Shown: positions 17,085-24,783 of the stretch, one piece after another
Numbering within the stretch: the stretch's first letter is position 1
Layout of the letters: every line of letters starts with the position of its first letter
Source of the DNA: Micromonospora sp. WMMD812
GTDB taxonomy: Bacteria; Actinomycetota; Actinomycetes; Mycobacteriales; Micromonosporaceae
DNA: 64,000 nucleotides
Direction: 5' to 3'
Assembly (NCBI RefSeq): GCF_027497215.1
Contig: NZ_CP114904.1
Coordinates: forward strand, 4,424,001-4,488,000
Program-made: the position numbers and the translations under genes
The notes under the pieces: model-generated
Told to the model about the DNA's origin: nothing
Databases searched by the model: none
Seen by the model: only the letters and a program-made list of their open reading frames with translations

Positions 17085-18035
17085 CTAGTCCTGTTTCGCG
17101 GTCAGCCGCACGTAGACGGCGGAGAAGCCGGCCAGCACCACGAGCATGATCACGCCGAGCGCGGCGGCGCCGTTGAGGTCGTTCTGGAAGAATCCGTGCT
17201 GGTAGATGAGGTACGCGACCGAGGTCGCCGAGTCCTCCGCACCCGCGCCGTTGGCGAGGATCAGGGGCTCGATGAAGAGCTGCATCGTGGCGACGATCTG
17301 CAGCATGGCCAGGAGCGCGAGGATCAGCCGGGTCTGCGGGATGGTCACGTGTCGGATCCGCCGCCAGATCCCGGCGCCGTCCAGCTCGGCCGCTTCGTAG
17401 AGCTCACCGGGGATGTTCTGCAGCGCCGCCAGGTAGATCAGCACCGCGCTGCCCATGTTCATCCAGGTCGACGCGATCACCATCGCCGGCATCGTCATCT
17501 CGGGGGACTGCATCCACTGCGAGGTCGGCAGGTGCAGCGCCTTGAGGATCGCGTTGAAGAGTCCCGCCTCGCTGGGGTCGTACGCGTAGAACTTGAAGAG
17601 GAAGAGCGCCGAGGCCGGCGGCAGCATCACCGGCAGGTAGACCAGGATCCGCAGGTAACCCTTGGCGTGGCGGAACTCGTTCAGCAGGATCGCCACGAAG
17701 AACGGCACCGCGTAGCCGAGGACGAGGGCGAGGACCGTGAAGTAGAACGTGTTCTTCCAGGCGGTCCAGAAGCTGGGGTCGTCGATGATCCGGAGGTAGT
17801 TGTCCCAGCCCACCCAGGTGGTCTCGCCGCGCCGGGTCCGCTGGAAGCTCATGACGATGCCGCGGACCATCGGGTACCAGGAGAAGACGACGAAGCAGAG
17901 CACGGCACCGATCAGGAACGCGTGCCCGGTGAGGTTGTCCCGTACCTTGCGGCCGAGGCTCGTACGCTGCGGCCCGGCCGGGGAGGCGGGGCGACCCGCT
18001 TCTCTGACGCTCCCCGGGGCGGTGGTGATCGCCAA
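17085..18035 (-). CDS. Carbohydrate ABC transporter permease, MalF family
   Basis: 316 residues if translation starts at TTG 18035, which has AGGAG five bases upstream. A longer frame reaching 18107 has no ribosome site and would add a Pro-rich stretch overlapping the terminal region of the binding protein gene spacer. Six membrane segments are visible (first: HAFLIGAVLCFVVFSWYPMV), and the EAA loop reads YEAAELDGAGIWRRIRHVTIPQ. It pairs with the MalG-family permease as the heterodimeric channel. Confidence 0.9.
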   Translation of the reverse strand: MAITTAPGSVREAGRPASPAGPQRTSLGRKVRDNLTGHAFLIGAVLCFVVFSWYPMVRGIVMSFQRTRRGETTWVGWDNYLRIIDDPSFWTAWKNTFYFTVLALVLGYAVPFFVAILLNEFRHAKGYLRILVYLPVMLPPASALFLFKFYAYDPSEAGLFNAILKALHLPTSQWMQSPEMTMPAMVIASTWMNMGSAVLIYLAALQNIPGELYEAAELDGAGIWRRIRHVTIPQTRLILALLAMLQIVATMQLFIEPLILANGAGAEDSATSVAYLIYQHGFFQNDLNGAAALGVIMLVVLAGFSAVYVRLTAKQD

Positions 18036-18116
18036 GGCAACTCCTGGTGAGTCGGTGACCGGACGGTGCGGTGCGGATGGTGTGGGGGCCGGCGTGCCGG
18101 CCCCCACACCGTCGGA

Positions 18117-19496
18117 TCAGCTCTCGGCCGCGAGGAGCTGGTTGACCTTGTCCTCGGCCGTCTTGAGGAGCGCGTCGATGTTCGCGTTCGGGTTCGTCAA
18201 CACCCCGGACATCGCCGCGTCGAGCACCGCGTAGATCGCCTGCGCGTTGCGCGGCTCACCCTTGATCGTGATCGGGTTCGCCTCGAAGATCGCGAAGTTG
18301 GCGGTGTCGACGTTCGCGTTCGCCTTGCGCAGCTCGAGCTCCTGCTTCTGCGCGTCGCTGCCGTTGGCGAAGAGCAGCGGCTGGGGCAGGCCGACCGGGT
18401 AGTTCTGCGGCTTGGCCCGGACGTAGTCGAACTGGCCCTTGCCCGGCGTCAGCTTCTGGTACGCGATCCACTTCAGACCGGCCTTGACCTGCTCGGGGGT
18501 GAGGCCCTTCTTGAAGAAGTAGCCCTCGCCGCCACCGAGCGTCGCCTTCGCCGGGCCGTCCTGGCCGGGCAGCGGGCCCATCGCCCAGTCCTGGAACTTG
18601 CCCTGGAACTGGCTGACGATCGCCTGGGTGGCGTCCGGCGCGCCGATGAACATGCCGACCTTGCCCGCGGCGGCGTTGGTCAGCAGGTCACCCCACTGGA
18701 GCAGCTGGCGGCTGCCCATGCTGTTGTCGCCGTACCGCATGTCCTTGAGGTTCTGCAGGACCTGCTTGCCCATCGCGTTGTTGAAGTCGGCCTTCTTGCC
18801 GTCCGGGGTCAGCACCTGGCCACCCTGCGAGTAGAGCAGGGAGGTGAAGTGCCAACCTCCGGTGTTGCCGGCGCTGTACTCCGAGTAGCCGGCGATCCCG
18901 TTGCCGAGCGCGGAGATCTTCTTGGCGGCGTCCCGGACCTCGGCCCAGGTCTTGGGCGGGTTGTTCACGTCGAGCCCCGCCTGCTGGAACAGCACCTTGT
19001 TGTAGACCAGGCCCATCGAGTAGTTCTTCACCGGGACGGCGTAGAGCTTGCCGTTGTCGGTGAAGACCTGCTTGAGCGCCGGGTCGACGCTGTCCCAGGT
19101 CGGGACGGAGTCCTTGTTGGCGAACTCGGTGATGTCCATCGCCTGACCGGAGTCGAGCACCTGCTGGAGATCGGTCATGTACCCGTAGAACACGTCGGTC
19201 ACCGTGCCGCCGGAGAGGCGCGCGGTGAAGTCCGGCGGGTTGTTGCACTGCTCGCCGACGCTGACGCTCTTGATGACGATGTCGGGGTTCTGCCGCTGGA
19301 ACTCGACGACGTCGTCGTTCCAGTTCTTCAGCAGCTCTTTCTGGGAGCCGACCGGCTGGCAGTCGACGGTGATGGTGACCTTGCCGCCTGCCTCGTTCGA
19401 CGAGTCGTCGCTCTTCGTGGAGCACGCCATAAGGCTGAGCCCCAGGCCGGCCACGAGCGCTAGCGCCGCAGCCTTCCGGTACTGCGGTACGGACAT
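18117..19496 (-). CDS. Sugar ABC transporter substrate-binding lipoprotein
   Basis: 459 residues from ATG 19496, with AAGGGATGG upstream. The signal sequence ends in the lipobox LSLMAC (lipidated Cys about residue 25). The body has the features of a cluster 1 sugar-binding protein: WNDDVVEFQRQNPDI, a domain with DAMDITEFANKDSVP-like linker region, and GGGEGYFFKKG in the second lobe. It is first in the importer operon and is preceded by a candidate promoter and operator. The substrate is inferred from the neighbouring GH87 and GH13 genes to be alpha-gluco-oligosaccharides. Confidence 0.92.
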   Translation of the reverse strand: MSVPQYRKAAALALVAGLGLSLMACSTKSDDSSNEAGGKVTITVDCQPVGSQKELLKNWNDDVVEFQRQNPDIVIKSVSVGEQCNNPPDFTARLSGGTVTDVFYGYMTDLQQVLDSGQAMDITEFANKDSVPTWDSVDPALKQVFTDNGKLYAVPVKNYSMGLVYNKVLFQQAGLDVNNPPKTWAEVRDAAKKISALGNGIAGYSEYSAGNTGGWHFTSLLYSQGGQVLTPDGKKADFNNAMGKQVLQNLKDMRYGDNSMGSRQLLQWGDLLTNAAAGKVGMFIGAPDATQAIVSQFQGKFQDWAMGPLPGQDGPAKATLGGGEGYFFKKGLTPEQVKAGLKWIAYQKLTPGKGQFDYVRAKPQNYPVGLPQPLLFANGSDAQKQELELRKANANVDTANFAIFEANPITIKGEPRNAQAIYAVLDAAMSGVLTNPNANIDALLKTAEDKVNQLLAAES

Positions 19497-19634
19497 CTGT
19501 CCATCCCTTCGGGAACGGGTGTCTCCATGACCTTCGCTGAACTGCGGTGATCGCCACCGCGATGCCTGCTGCGTGATCTATGCGATGCGACCTGACCCCC
19601 GGTAGTTGCGTGGGGGCTCGGTGTGAGTGGAGTC

Positions 19635-19665
19635 ACTGTAACGAGGGCGACACCTTTCGGCAAGG
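19635..19665 (-). promoter_or_regulatory. Candidate promoter with overlapping LacI-type operator for the sugar importer
   Basis: Read on the minus strand, TTGCCG (19663-19658), a 17-base spacer and TACAGT (19640-19635) form a sigma-70-like promoter. A partly symmetric 13-mer, CCTTTCGGCAAGG (19653-19665), covers the -35 box, with 10 of 13 positions symmetric. The start point would leave a leader of about 130 bases before the binding-protein gene. The rest of the 444-base gap 19497-19940 has a hairpin at 19821 and no gene. Confidence 0.45.
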
Positions 19666-19820
19666 TATCGATCCTGTTTTGAAAAGACACGACTTGATGA
19701 CGGCAGATCTTGACAGGAGCGTGCTTCCCGGCCTGATTGATGGAGCTTTGCCCATTTTTGACGCCCAGTCCGCCAGCGATGCTGACCGGCTGACCAGGGA
19801 CGGAATGGTGCGGCATCGGC

Positions 19821-19874
19821 AACGACGAAACGGCCGCCGACCGCGAACAGCGGTCGACGGCCGGAGGCGTCGTT
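19821..19874 (-). terminator. Long hairpin after the LacI-family gene
   Basis: The stretch from AACGACG to CGTCGTT folds into an interrupted stem: an outer 7-bp part, then CGGCCG with CGACCGC pairing to GCGGTCG and CGGCCG around a short loop. It lies 67 bases downstream of the LacI-family stop and would separate the regulator transcript from the importer operon. Confidence 0.65.
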
Positions 19875-19940
19875 CGGTTACCGGGGCGGACCGGGTGAAC
19901 CCGGGTCAGCGGCCGAGGGTGGTGGCGCCGCGGCCCCTCG

Positions 19941-20942
19941 TCAGCGGCCGGGGGCGGGCGCGGTGGAGCCGCGTACCACCAGTTCGGGCTCGAACAGCAA
20001 CTCGTCGTGCAGCACGCCGGCCCCCTCGATCTGGGTGACCAGCAGGTCCACCGCGGCCTGCCCCATCGTCTCGATCGGCTGCCGCACGGTGGTCAACGGC
20101 GGGTCGGTGCAGGTCATGAACGCGGAGTCGTCGAAGCCCACGACCGACACGTCGGTCGGCACCGCACGGCCCAGCCGCCGGGCGGCCCGGATCGTGCCCA
20201 GGGCCAGCACGTCACTGGCGCAGATGATGCCGGTCACGCCCCGCTCGACCAGCTTGGTCGCGGCGACCCGTGCCCCTTCCATCGAGAAGCTCGAACGCTC
20301 GACGAACTCGCTGTCGTCGGCCCAGCCCGCCGCCTGGATCATCGCGTTCAGCTTGCGTCTGGACGGCACGTGCCCCTCCGGGCCGAGCACCATCCCGATC
20401 CGGTCGTGCCCGAGTGAGCGCAGGTGCCCGTACGCCTGCTCGACCGCCACCGCGTCGTCGGTGGAGACCCGGGGGAAGCCCAACTCGTCCACACCCGCGT
20501 TGACCAGCACCACCGGCAGGCCCCGGTCGGTCAGCCGGCGGTAGTGGTCGTGCCGGGCGTCGGCGAGCGCGTACGAGCCGCCGGCGAAGATCACCCCGGA
20601 GACCTGGTGGTCGAGGAGCATCTCCACGTAGTCCATCTCCGAGACGCCACCGATGGTCCGGGCGCAGAGCGCCGGGGTGAACCCCCGCTGGGCGAGGGAG
20701 CCGGTGACCACCTCGGCGAGCGCCGGGAAGATCGGGTTCTGCAGCTCCGGCAGCACCAGCCCGACCAGCCGGGCACGCTCACCGCGCAGCTTGGTCGGCC
20801 GCTCGTAGCCGAGCACGTCGAGCGCGGTCAGCACCGCCGTCCGGGTCGCCTCGGAGACCCCGTCCCGGCCGTTGAGCACCCGGCTGACGGTGGCCTCGCT
20901 GACGCCCGCCTTCTTGGCAACTTCGGTCAACCGCTTCGTCAC
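19941..20942 (-). CDS. LacI-family transcriptional regulator
   Basis: 333 residues from GTG 20942. The N terminus is a LacI helix-turn-helix (RLTEVAKKAGVSEATVSRVLNG-type, with the YERP hinge start after residue 45), followed by a periplasmic-binding-like effector domain (VGLVLPELQNPIFPALAEVV; FDDSAFMTCTDPPLTTVRQP). It is upstream of, and separately terminated from, the sugar importer and glucanase genes, so it is the probable sugar-responsive repressor of that locus. A candidate -10 box ends seven bases before its GTG, so its message may be leaderless. Confidence 0.93.
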   Translation of the reverse strand: MTKRLTEVAKKAGVSEATVSRVLNGRDGVSEATRTAVLTALDVLGYERPTKLRGERARLVGLVLPELQNPIFPALAEVVTGSLAQRGFTPALCARTIGGVSEMDYVEMLLDHQVSGVIFAGGSYALADARHDHYRRLTDRGLPVVLVNAGVDELGFPRVSTDDAVAVEQAYGHLRSLGHDRIGMVLGPEGHVPSRRKLNAMIQAAGWADDSEFVERSSFSMEGARVAATKLVERGVTGIICASDVLALGTIRAARRLGRAVPTDVSVVGFDDSAFMTCTDPPLTTVRQPIETMGQAAVDLLVTQIEGAGVLHDELLFEPELVVRGSTAPAPGR

Positions 20943-20949
20943 GGCCGCA

Positions 20950-20979
20950 ATCGTATGCCAGGTAGCTGCAAGAACTGAA
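20950..20979 (-). promoter_or_regulatory. Candidate promoter for the LacI-family gene, leaderless
   Basis: On the minus strand, TTCAGT (20979-20974), an 18-base spacer and TACGAT (20955-20950) precede GTG 20942 by seven bases. Transcription starting at the usual distance would begin at or next to the start codon. This is inference from spacing only. Confidence 0.4.
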
Positions 20980-21030
20980 CAGCCTGCTGCCGTCCGACGT
21001 CAGGCGACCGTCAGGTCTGCGGTTGCCCGG

Positions 21031-22506
21031 TCAGTGGAGATTGCGCAGCGCGTCCTCGATCGCCCGGTGGAAGGTCGGGTACGCGTAGATCATGTGCCGA
21101 AGTTGGCTGAGCGGCACCGCCGCGTGCACGGCGACCACCAGCCCGGACAGCACCTCGCCGCCGGCGGGCCCGGCCGAGGTCGCCCCGATCAGCACCCCCT
21201 GGTCGGCGTCCGCGACGAGTTTGATGAAGCCCTCGTCGCCGACGCCGTGGATCCAGCCCCGGGTCGAGGTGCTCAGCTTGGTGAAACCCACCTGGACGTT
21301 GATCCCCCGGTCCCGGGCCTGCTGCTCGGTCAGGCCCACCGCGCCCACCTCCGGGTCGGTGAAGGTGACCCGGGGCAGCGCGCGGTAGTCGGCGCGCGGC
21401 ACGGTGCCGGCCGAGCCGCTCGACCCGCTGGCGCTGAGCCGGCTGGCCGCGCCCATGGCGCCGCCGACCACGCTCGCGGCACCGCTCGGGTCCGCACCGG
21501 CCCGCGCGTGCCGGGTCCGGTCCAGGACATCGGCGATCACGATCGCCGCCTGGTACATCGCGATGTGGGTGAACGCGCCCTCGCCGGTCACGTCGCCCAC
21601 CGCCCAGATGTCGTCGACGACCCGCATCCGGTCGTCGACCGGGAGGAAGCGCTGACCGGCGTCCACCCCGACGGTGTCCAGCCCCAACTCCTCCAGGTGA
21701 GCCCGGCGGCCCGTCACCACCAGCAGTCGCTCGGCCGTGAACTCGGCGCCGCCGGAGGCGCGGACCGTGAACCGCTGCCCGTCGTGCTCGACCCGCTCCG
21801 CCCGCACCCCGGTGTGGATCTCCACCCCGTCCGCGCGCAGCGCCGCGGCGGCCACCTCGGACGACTCCGGCTCCTCGACGGCGAGCACCCGGTCCATCGC
21901 CTCGACGATGGTGACCCGCACCCCGAACCGGGCGAAGACCTGGGACAGCTCCAGCCCGATCGCACCACCGCCGAGCACCAGCAGCGACTCCGGCAACTCC
22001 TCGACCTCGATCGCCTGGTGGTTGGTCCAGTACGGGGTGTCGGCCAACCCGTCGATCGGTGGCACCGCCGCCCGGCTGCCGGTGCCCAGCACCACGCCGT
22101 ACCGGGCCTGGAACACCTGGTCGCCGACCCGGACCCGGCCGGGCCCGTCCAGCCGACCGCTGCCCCGGACGAACCGGCCACCCCGCCCGGTGAAGCGCTC
22201 GACCGCCACCCGGTCGTCCCAGGTGTCGGTCGCCTCCTCACGGATCCGCTTGGCCACCGGCGCCCAGTCCGGCCGCACCTCGGCGGTGCCGGCGAGGCCG
22301 TCGACCCGGCGCGCCTCGGCGAGGGCGTTCGCCGCCCTGATCATCATCTTGCTCGGAATGCACCCCCAGTAGGGGCACTCCCCGCCGACCAGGTCCCGCT
22401 CGATGCCGACGACGCTCAGCCCGGCCTCGGCGAGCCGCCCGGCCACCTCCTCGCCCCCGACGCCGAGCCCGACCACGACAACGTCAACCTGCTCCGGCTC
22501 CACCAC
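21031..22506 (-). CDS. FAD-dependent pyridine nucleotide-disulfide oxidoreductase
   Basis: 491 residues from GTG 22506. FAD-binding VVVGLGVGGEE, the redox-active motif GGECPYWGCIPSK with the CxxxxC disulfide, the NAD(P) motif VLGGGAIGLELSQ and the second FAD motif DIWAVGDVTG are all present. Two features are odd. The C-terminal His of the HPT motif of lipoamide dehydrogenase and mycothione reductase is Tyr476 (YPT). Also a Gly/Ala/Ser-rich insert of about 40 residues follows ADVLDRTRHARAG before the dimerisation domain. Substrate is unknown; quinone or low-molecular disulfides are possible. The neighbouring serine hydrolase is divergent. Confidence 0.88.
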   Translation of the reverse strand: MVEPEQVDVVVVGLGVGGEEVAGRLAEAGLSVVGIERDLVGGECPYWGCIPSKMMIRAANALAEARRVDGLAGTAEVRPDWAPVAKRIREEATDTWDDRVAVERFTGRGGRFVRGSGRLDGPGRVRVGDQVFQARYGVVLGTGSRAAVPPIDGLADTPYWTNHQAIEVEELPESLLVLGGGAIGLELSQVFARFGVRVTIVEAMDRVLAVEEPESSEVAAAALRADGVEIHTGVRAERVEHDGQRFTVRASGGAEFTAERLLVVTGRRAHLEELGLDTVGVDAGQRFLPVDDRMRVVDDIWAVGDVTGEGAFTHIAMYQAAIVIADVLDRTRHARAGADPSGAASVVGGAMGAASRLSASGSSGSAGTVPRADYRALPRVTFTDPEVGAVGLTEQQARDRGINVQVGFTKLSTSTRGWIHGVGDEGFIKLVADADQGVLIGATSAGPAGGEVLSGLVVAVHAAVPLSQLRHMIYAYPTFHRAIEDALRNLH

Positions 22507-22596
22507 TCGAACAGCATCTCCCAGCGGACGCCGTCGGGCCAGCCAGCCGGGGCAAAGTCACCGGCCCGTTCGGAGCGGAGCGCCTACCCTGGCCGG

Positions 22597-23664
22597 ATGC
22601 ACGACACCCGCTTCGCCGCCGTCCACGACCGCTTCCATGACCTGTTCGCTGGCGGGCGGGAGACCGGGGCCGGCCTCGCGATCTGGTACGACGGCACACC
22701 GGTGGTGGACCTCGTCGGCGGCGAGCGGTCGCCGGGCCGGCCATGGCGGGCCGACACGCTGGTCAACGTCTACTCGGTCGGCAAGCCGGTGGCCGCGCTC
22801 TGCCTGTTGCTGCTGGTGGACCGGGGCCGGGTCGGGCTGGACGACCCGGTCGCCGCGCACTGGCCCGGGTTCCGCGCCCCGGCCACGGTCCGCCAGGTAC
22901 TCGAGCACACCGCCGGGCTGCCGACCTTCCCGGTGCCCCGGCCGGCGACCGCGATCGCCGACTGGGACCTGCTCGCCGGGGACCTGGCCGCCGCCGAGCC
23001 GGAGTGGGAGCCGGGGACCGTCGCCGGCGAGCACGCCTGGACGTACGGGCACCTGGTGGGCGAGCTGGTCCGGCGGGTGGACGGCCGGTCGGTGGGGCGG
23101 TTCCTGGCCGACGAGATCGCCGGCCCGTGGCGGCTGGACCTGGGCTTCGGGCTGGACGCGACGGATCAGCGCCGCTGCGCCGACCTGTCGTACGGCGACG
23201 CCGGCTGGCCGGACCGGATGCTCGGCGAACCGGGATCGCTGCGAGCCCGGGCGGTGTCGAACCCGGCGGGCGGGCTGGATCTGGCGGTGCTCAACAGCCC
23301 GCTCTGGCGCGGCGCCGAACTGCCGGCCGTCAACCTGCACGCCACCGCGACCGGGCTGGCACGGCTCTACGCCGGGCTGCTCGCCGGCGGCACGCTGGAC
23401 GGCGTCCGGCTCTTCAGCCCCGAGCTGGTGGCCGAGGCGACCCGGGTCCAGTACGACGGTCCGGACCTGCTGCTCGACCGGCGGGTCCGGTGGACGCTGG
23501 GCATGCAGCGGGAGGAGGACGACAGCTGGGGCATGGGCGGGCTCGGCGGCAGCTGCGGGTGGGCCGACCCGGTCCGCGGCTACACCTTTGCCTACGCGAC
23601 CGCCCGGCTGGCCGACTTCGACCGGGTCGAGGCACTGGTCGACGCGCTGCACGCCTGCCTCTGA
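22597..23664 (+). CDS. Serine beta-lactamase-like hydrolase (class C/EstB family)
   Basis: 355 residues from ATG 22597. The family SxxK motif is SVGK (about residues 64-67), and a YxN-like YGH follows in WTYGHLVGELVRR. A C-terminal GGLGGSCGW block is at the place of the KTG/HTG motif. No signal peptide is seen, so it is probably a cytoplasmic esterase or peptidase rather than an antibiotic-resistance enzyme. It stands alone between the flavoprotein and the carotenoid genes. Confidence 0.87.
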   Translation: MHDTRFAAVHDRFHDLFAGGRETGAGLAIWYDGTPVVDLVGGERSPGRPWRADTLVNVYSVGKPVAALCLLLLVDRGRVGLDDPVAAHWPGFRAPATVRQVLEHTAGLPTFPVPRPATAIADWDLLAGDLAAAEPEWEPGTVAGEHAWTYGHLVGELVRRVDGRSVGRFLADEIAGPWRLDLGFGLDATDQRRCADLSYGDAGWPDRMLGEPGSLRARAVSNPAGGLDLAVLNSPLWRGAELPAVNLHATATGLARLYAGLLAGGTLDGVRLFSPELVAEATRVQYDGPDLLLDRRVRWTLGMQREEDDSWGMGGLGGSCGWADPVRGYTFAYATARLADFDRVEALVDALHACL

Positions 23665-23707
23665 GCCGGTGGCTCGCGGGTGACGCGGACGGTCGCGGCG
23701 CGGGCGG

Positions 23708-24637
23708 TCAGGGCGCGGTCGGCCGGGGCGCCGGCGGCCCCGGAACGGTGTCCACCGGCGTTCCGTTCGGCGTGAGCAGGGCACGGGCCGCCACGGCGAG
23801 CCGGCGCCGCTGCGGGACCACGGCCCGGCGGGCGAAGACGTCGTAGTCCTGCGCGGCCACCTCGTCGAGGATGCCGCCGTAGAGCGCGTACGCGGTCCGC
23901 ATGCAGGCCTGCGAGGCCGGCGCGAGCAGGGCGATCCCGGGTGCCGCCGCCGCGTAGTGCGCCTGGGCCCGGGTCACCTCGTACGCGATCAGCTCGCGGA
24001 TCTCCCGGGCGGCCCGGCCCCGGTCGCGGGCCTCGGCCAGCGCCTGCCGGGTGACGCCGAACCGCGCCATGTCCTCGTCCGGCAGGTACGTCCGCCCTCG
24101 CTCCAGGTCCTCCGCCACGTCGCGGATGAAATTCGTGAGCTGGAAGGCGAGACCGAGCTGCCGGGCCGGTTCCCGGGCCGCGGTCGGGTCGATGCTGCCC
24201 AGGATCGGCAGCATCATCGTGCCGATGGCGGCTGCCGAGCCCGCCATGTAGTCGAGCAGGTGGGCGTACGTCCGGTACGAGCTGACGGTCAGGTCCATCG
24301 CCATGCTCTTGAGGAACGCGGCGAAGTCGTCCCGGTCGAGGTCGAAGACGGCGATGGTGTGCAGCACGGCGGGAAGCAACGGGTCGTCGACCGGCTGGCC
24401 GTGCAGGCCGGCCATGAACCGGCCGGCCCAGTCGTCGAGCCGGGTGGCGCGCTCGGCCGGGGGCAGGTCGTCCGTGCGGTCGACGATCTCGTCGGCGTAC
24501 CGGGTGAATCCGTAGAGGGCGTGGACGTGTCGCCGTTTCCACGCGGGAAGCAGCCGGGTGGCGAGATAGTAGGTGCGGCCGTGGCGTCGGTGCAGCTCAC
24601 GGCAGCGGTCGTAGGCAGCGGTGAGATCAGTGTCCAC
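23708..24637 (-). CDS. crtB: Phytoene/squalene synthase
   Basis: 309 residues from GTG 24637, which has GAGGAGG a few bases upstream. Both Asp-rich motifs of the family are present: DEIVD (in FTRYADEIVDRTDD) and DVAED (in FIRDVAEDLERGRTYLP). The enzyme would join two geranylgeranyl diphosphates to phytoene. It diverges from crtI, which desaturates phytoene. A GGPP synthase gene and later pathway genes are not in this window. Confidence 0.93.
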   Translation of the reverse strand: MDTDLTAAYDRCRELHRRHGRTYYLATRLLPAWKRRHVHALYGFTRYADEIVDRTDDLPPAERATRLDDWAGRFMAGLHGQPVDDPLLPAVLHTIAVFDLDRDDFAAFLKSMAMDLTVSSYRTYAHLLDYMAGSAAAIGTMMLPILGSIDPTAAREPARQLGLAFQLTNFIRDVAEDLERGRTYLPDEDMARFGVTRQALAEARDRGRAAREIRELIAYEVTRAQAHYAAAAPGIALLAPASQACMRTAYALYGGILDEVAAQDYDVFARRAVVPQRRRLAVAARALLTPNGTPVDTVPGPPAPRPTAP

Positions 24638-24653
24638 CGGCCCCTCCTCACGT

Positions 24654-24674
24654 ATCGACGCACCAATCGACGCA
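24654..24674. promoter_or_regulatory. Direct repeat in the crtB-crtI divergent promoter region
   Basis: ATCGACGCA occurs twice, at 24654-24662 and 24666-24674, so the repeats have a 12-base period. They lie 17-37 bases upstream of the crtB start and about 110 bases before the crtI start. A nearby light- or B12-type regulator gene (26937) is a candidate binder, which is inference. Confidence 0.4.
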
Positions 24675-24783
24675 ACTCGTAACTCTAAGGTACGCTCGGC
24701 CGCATGGCCAACGATGCGGTTGCGGGCAGCGCCACGGCGCGCCGGCGGGCATGATGGGCGGCTTGTCCCGAGGAGGTGGTCGC

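Noticed and set aside
22597..23664. Antibiotic-resistance beta-lactamase
   Set aside because: SVGK fits serine beta-lactamase-like hydrolases, but there is no signal peptide and the other motifs are degenerate, so an esterase or peptidase is more likely.
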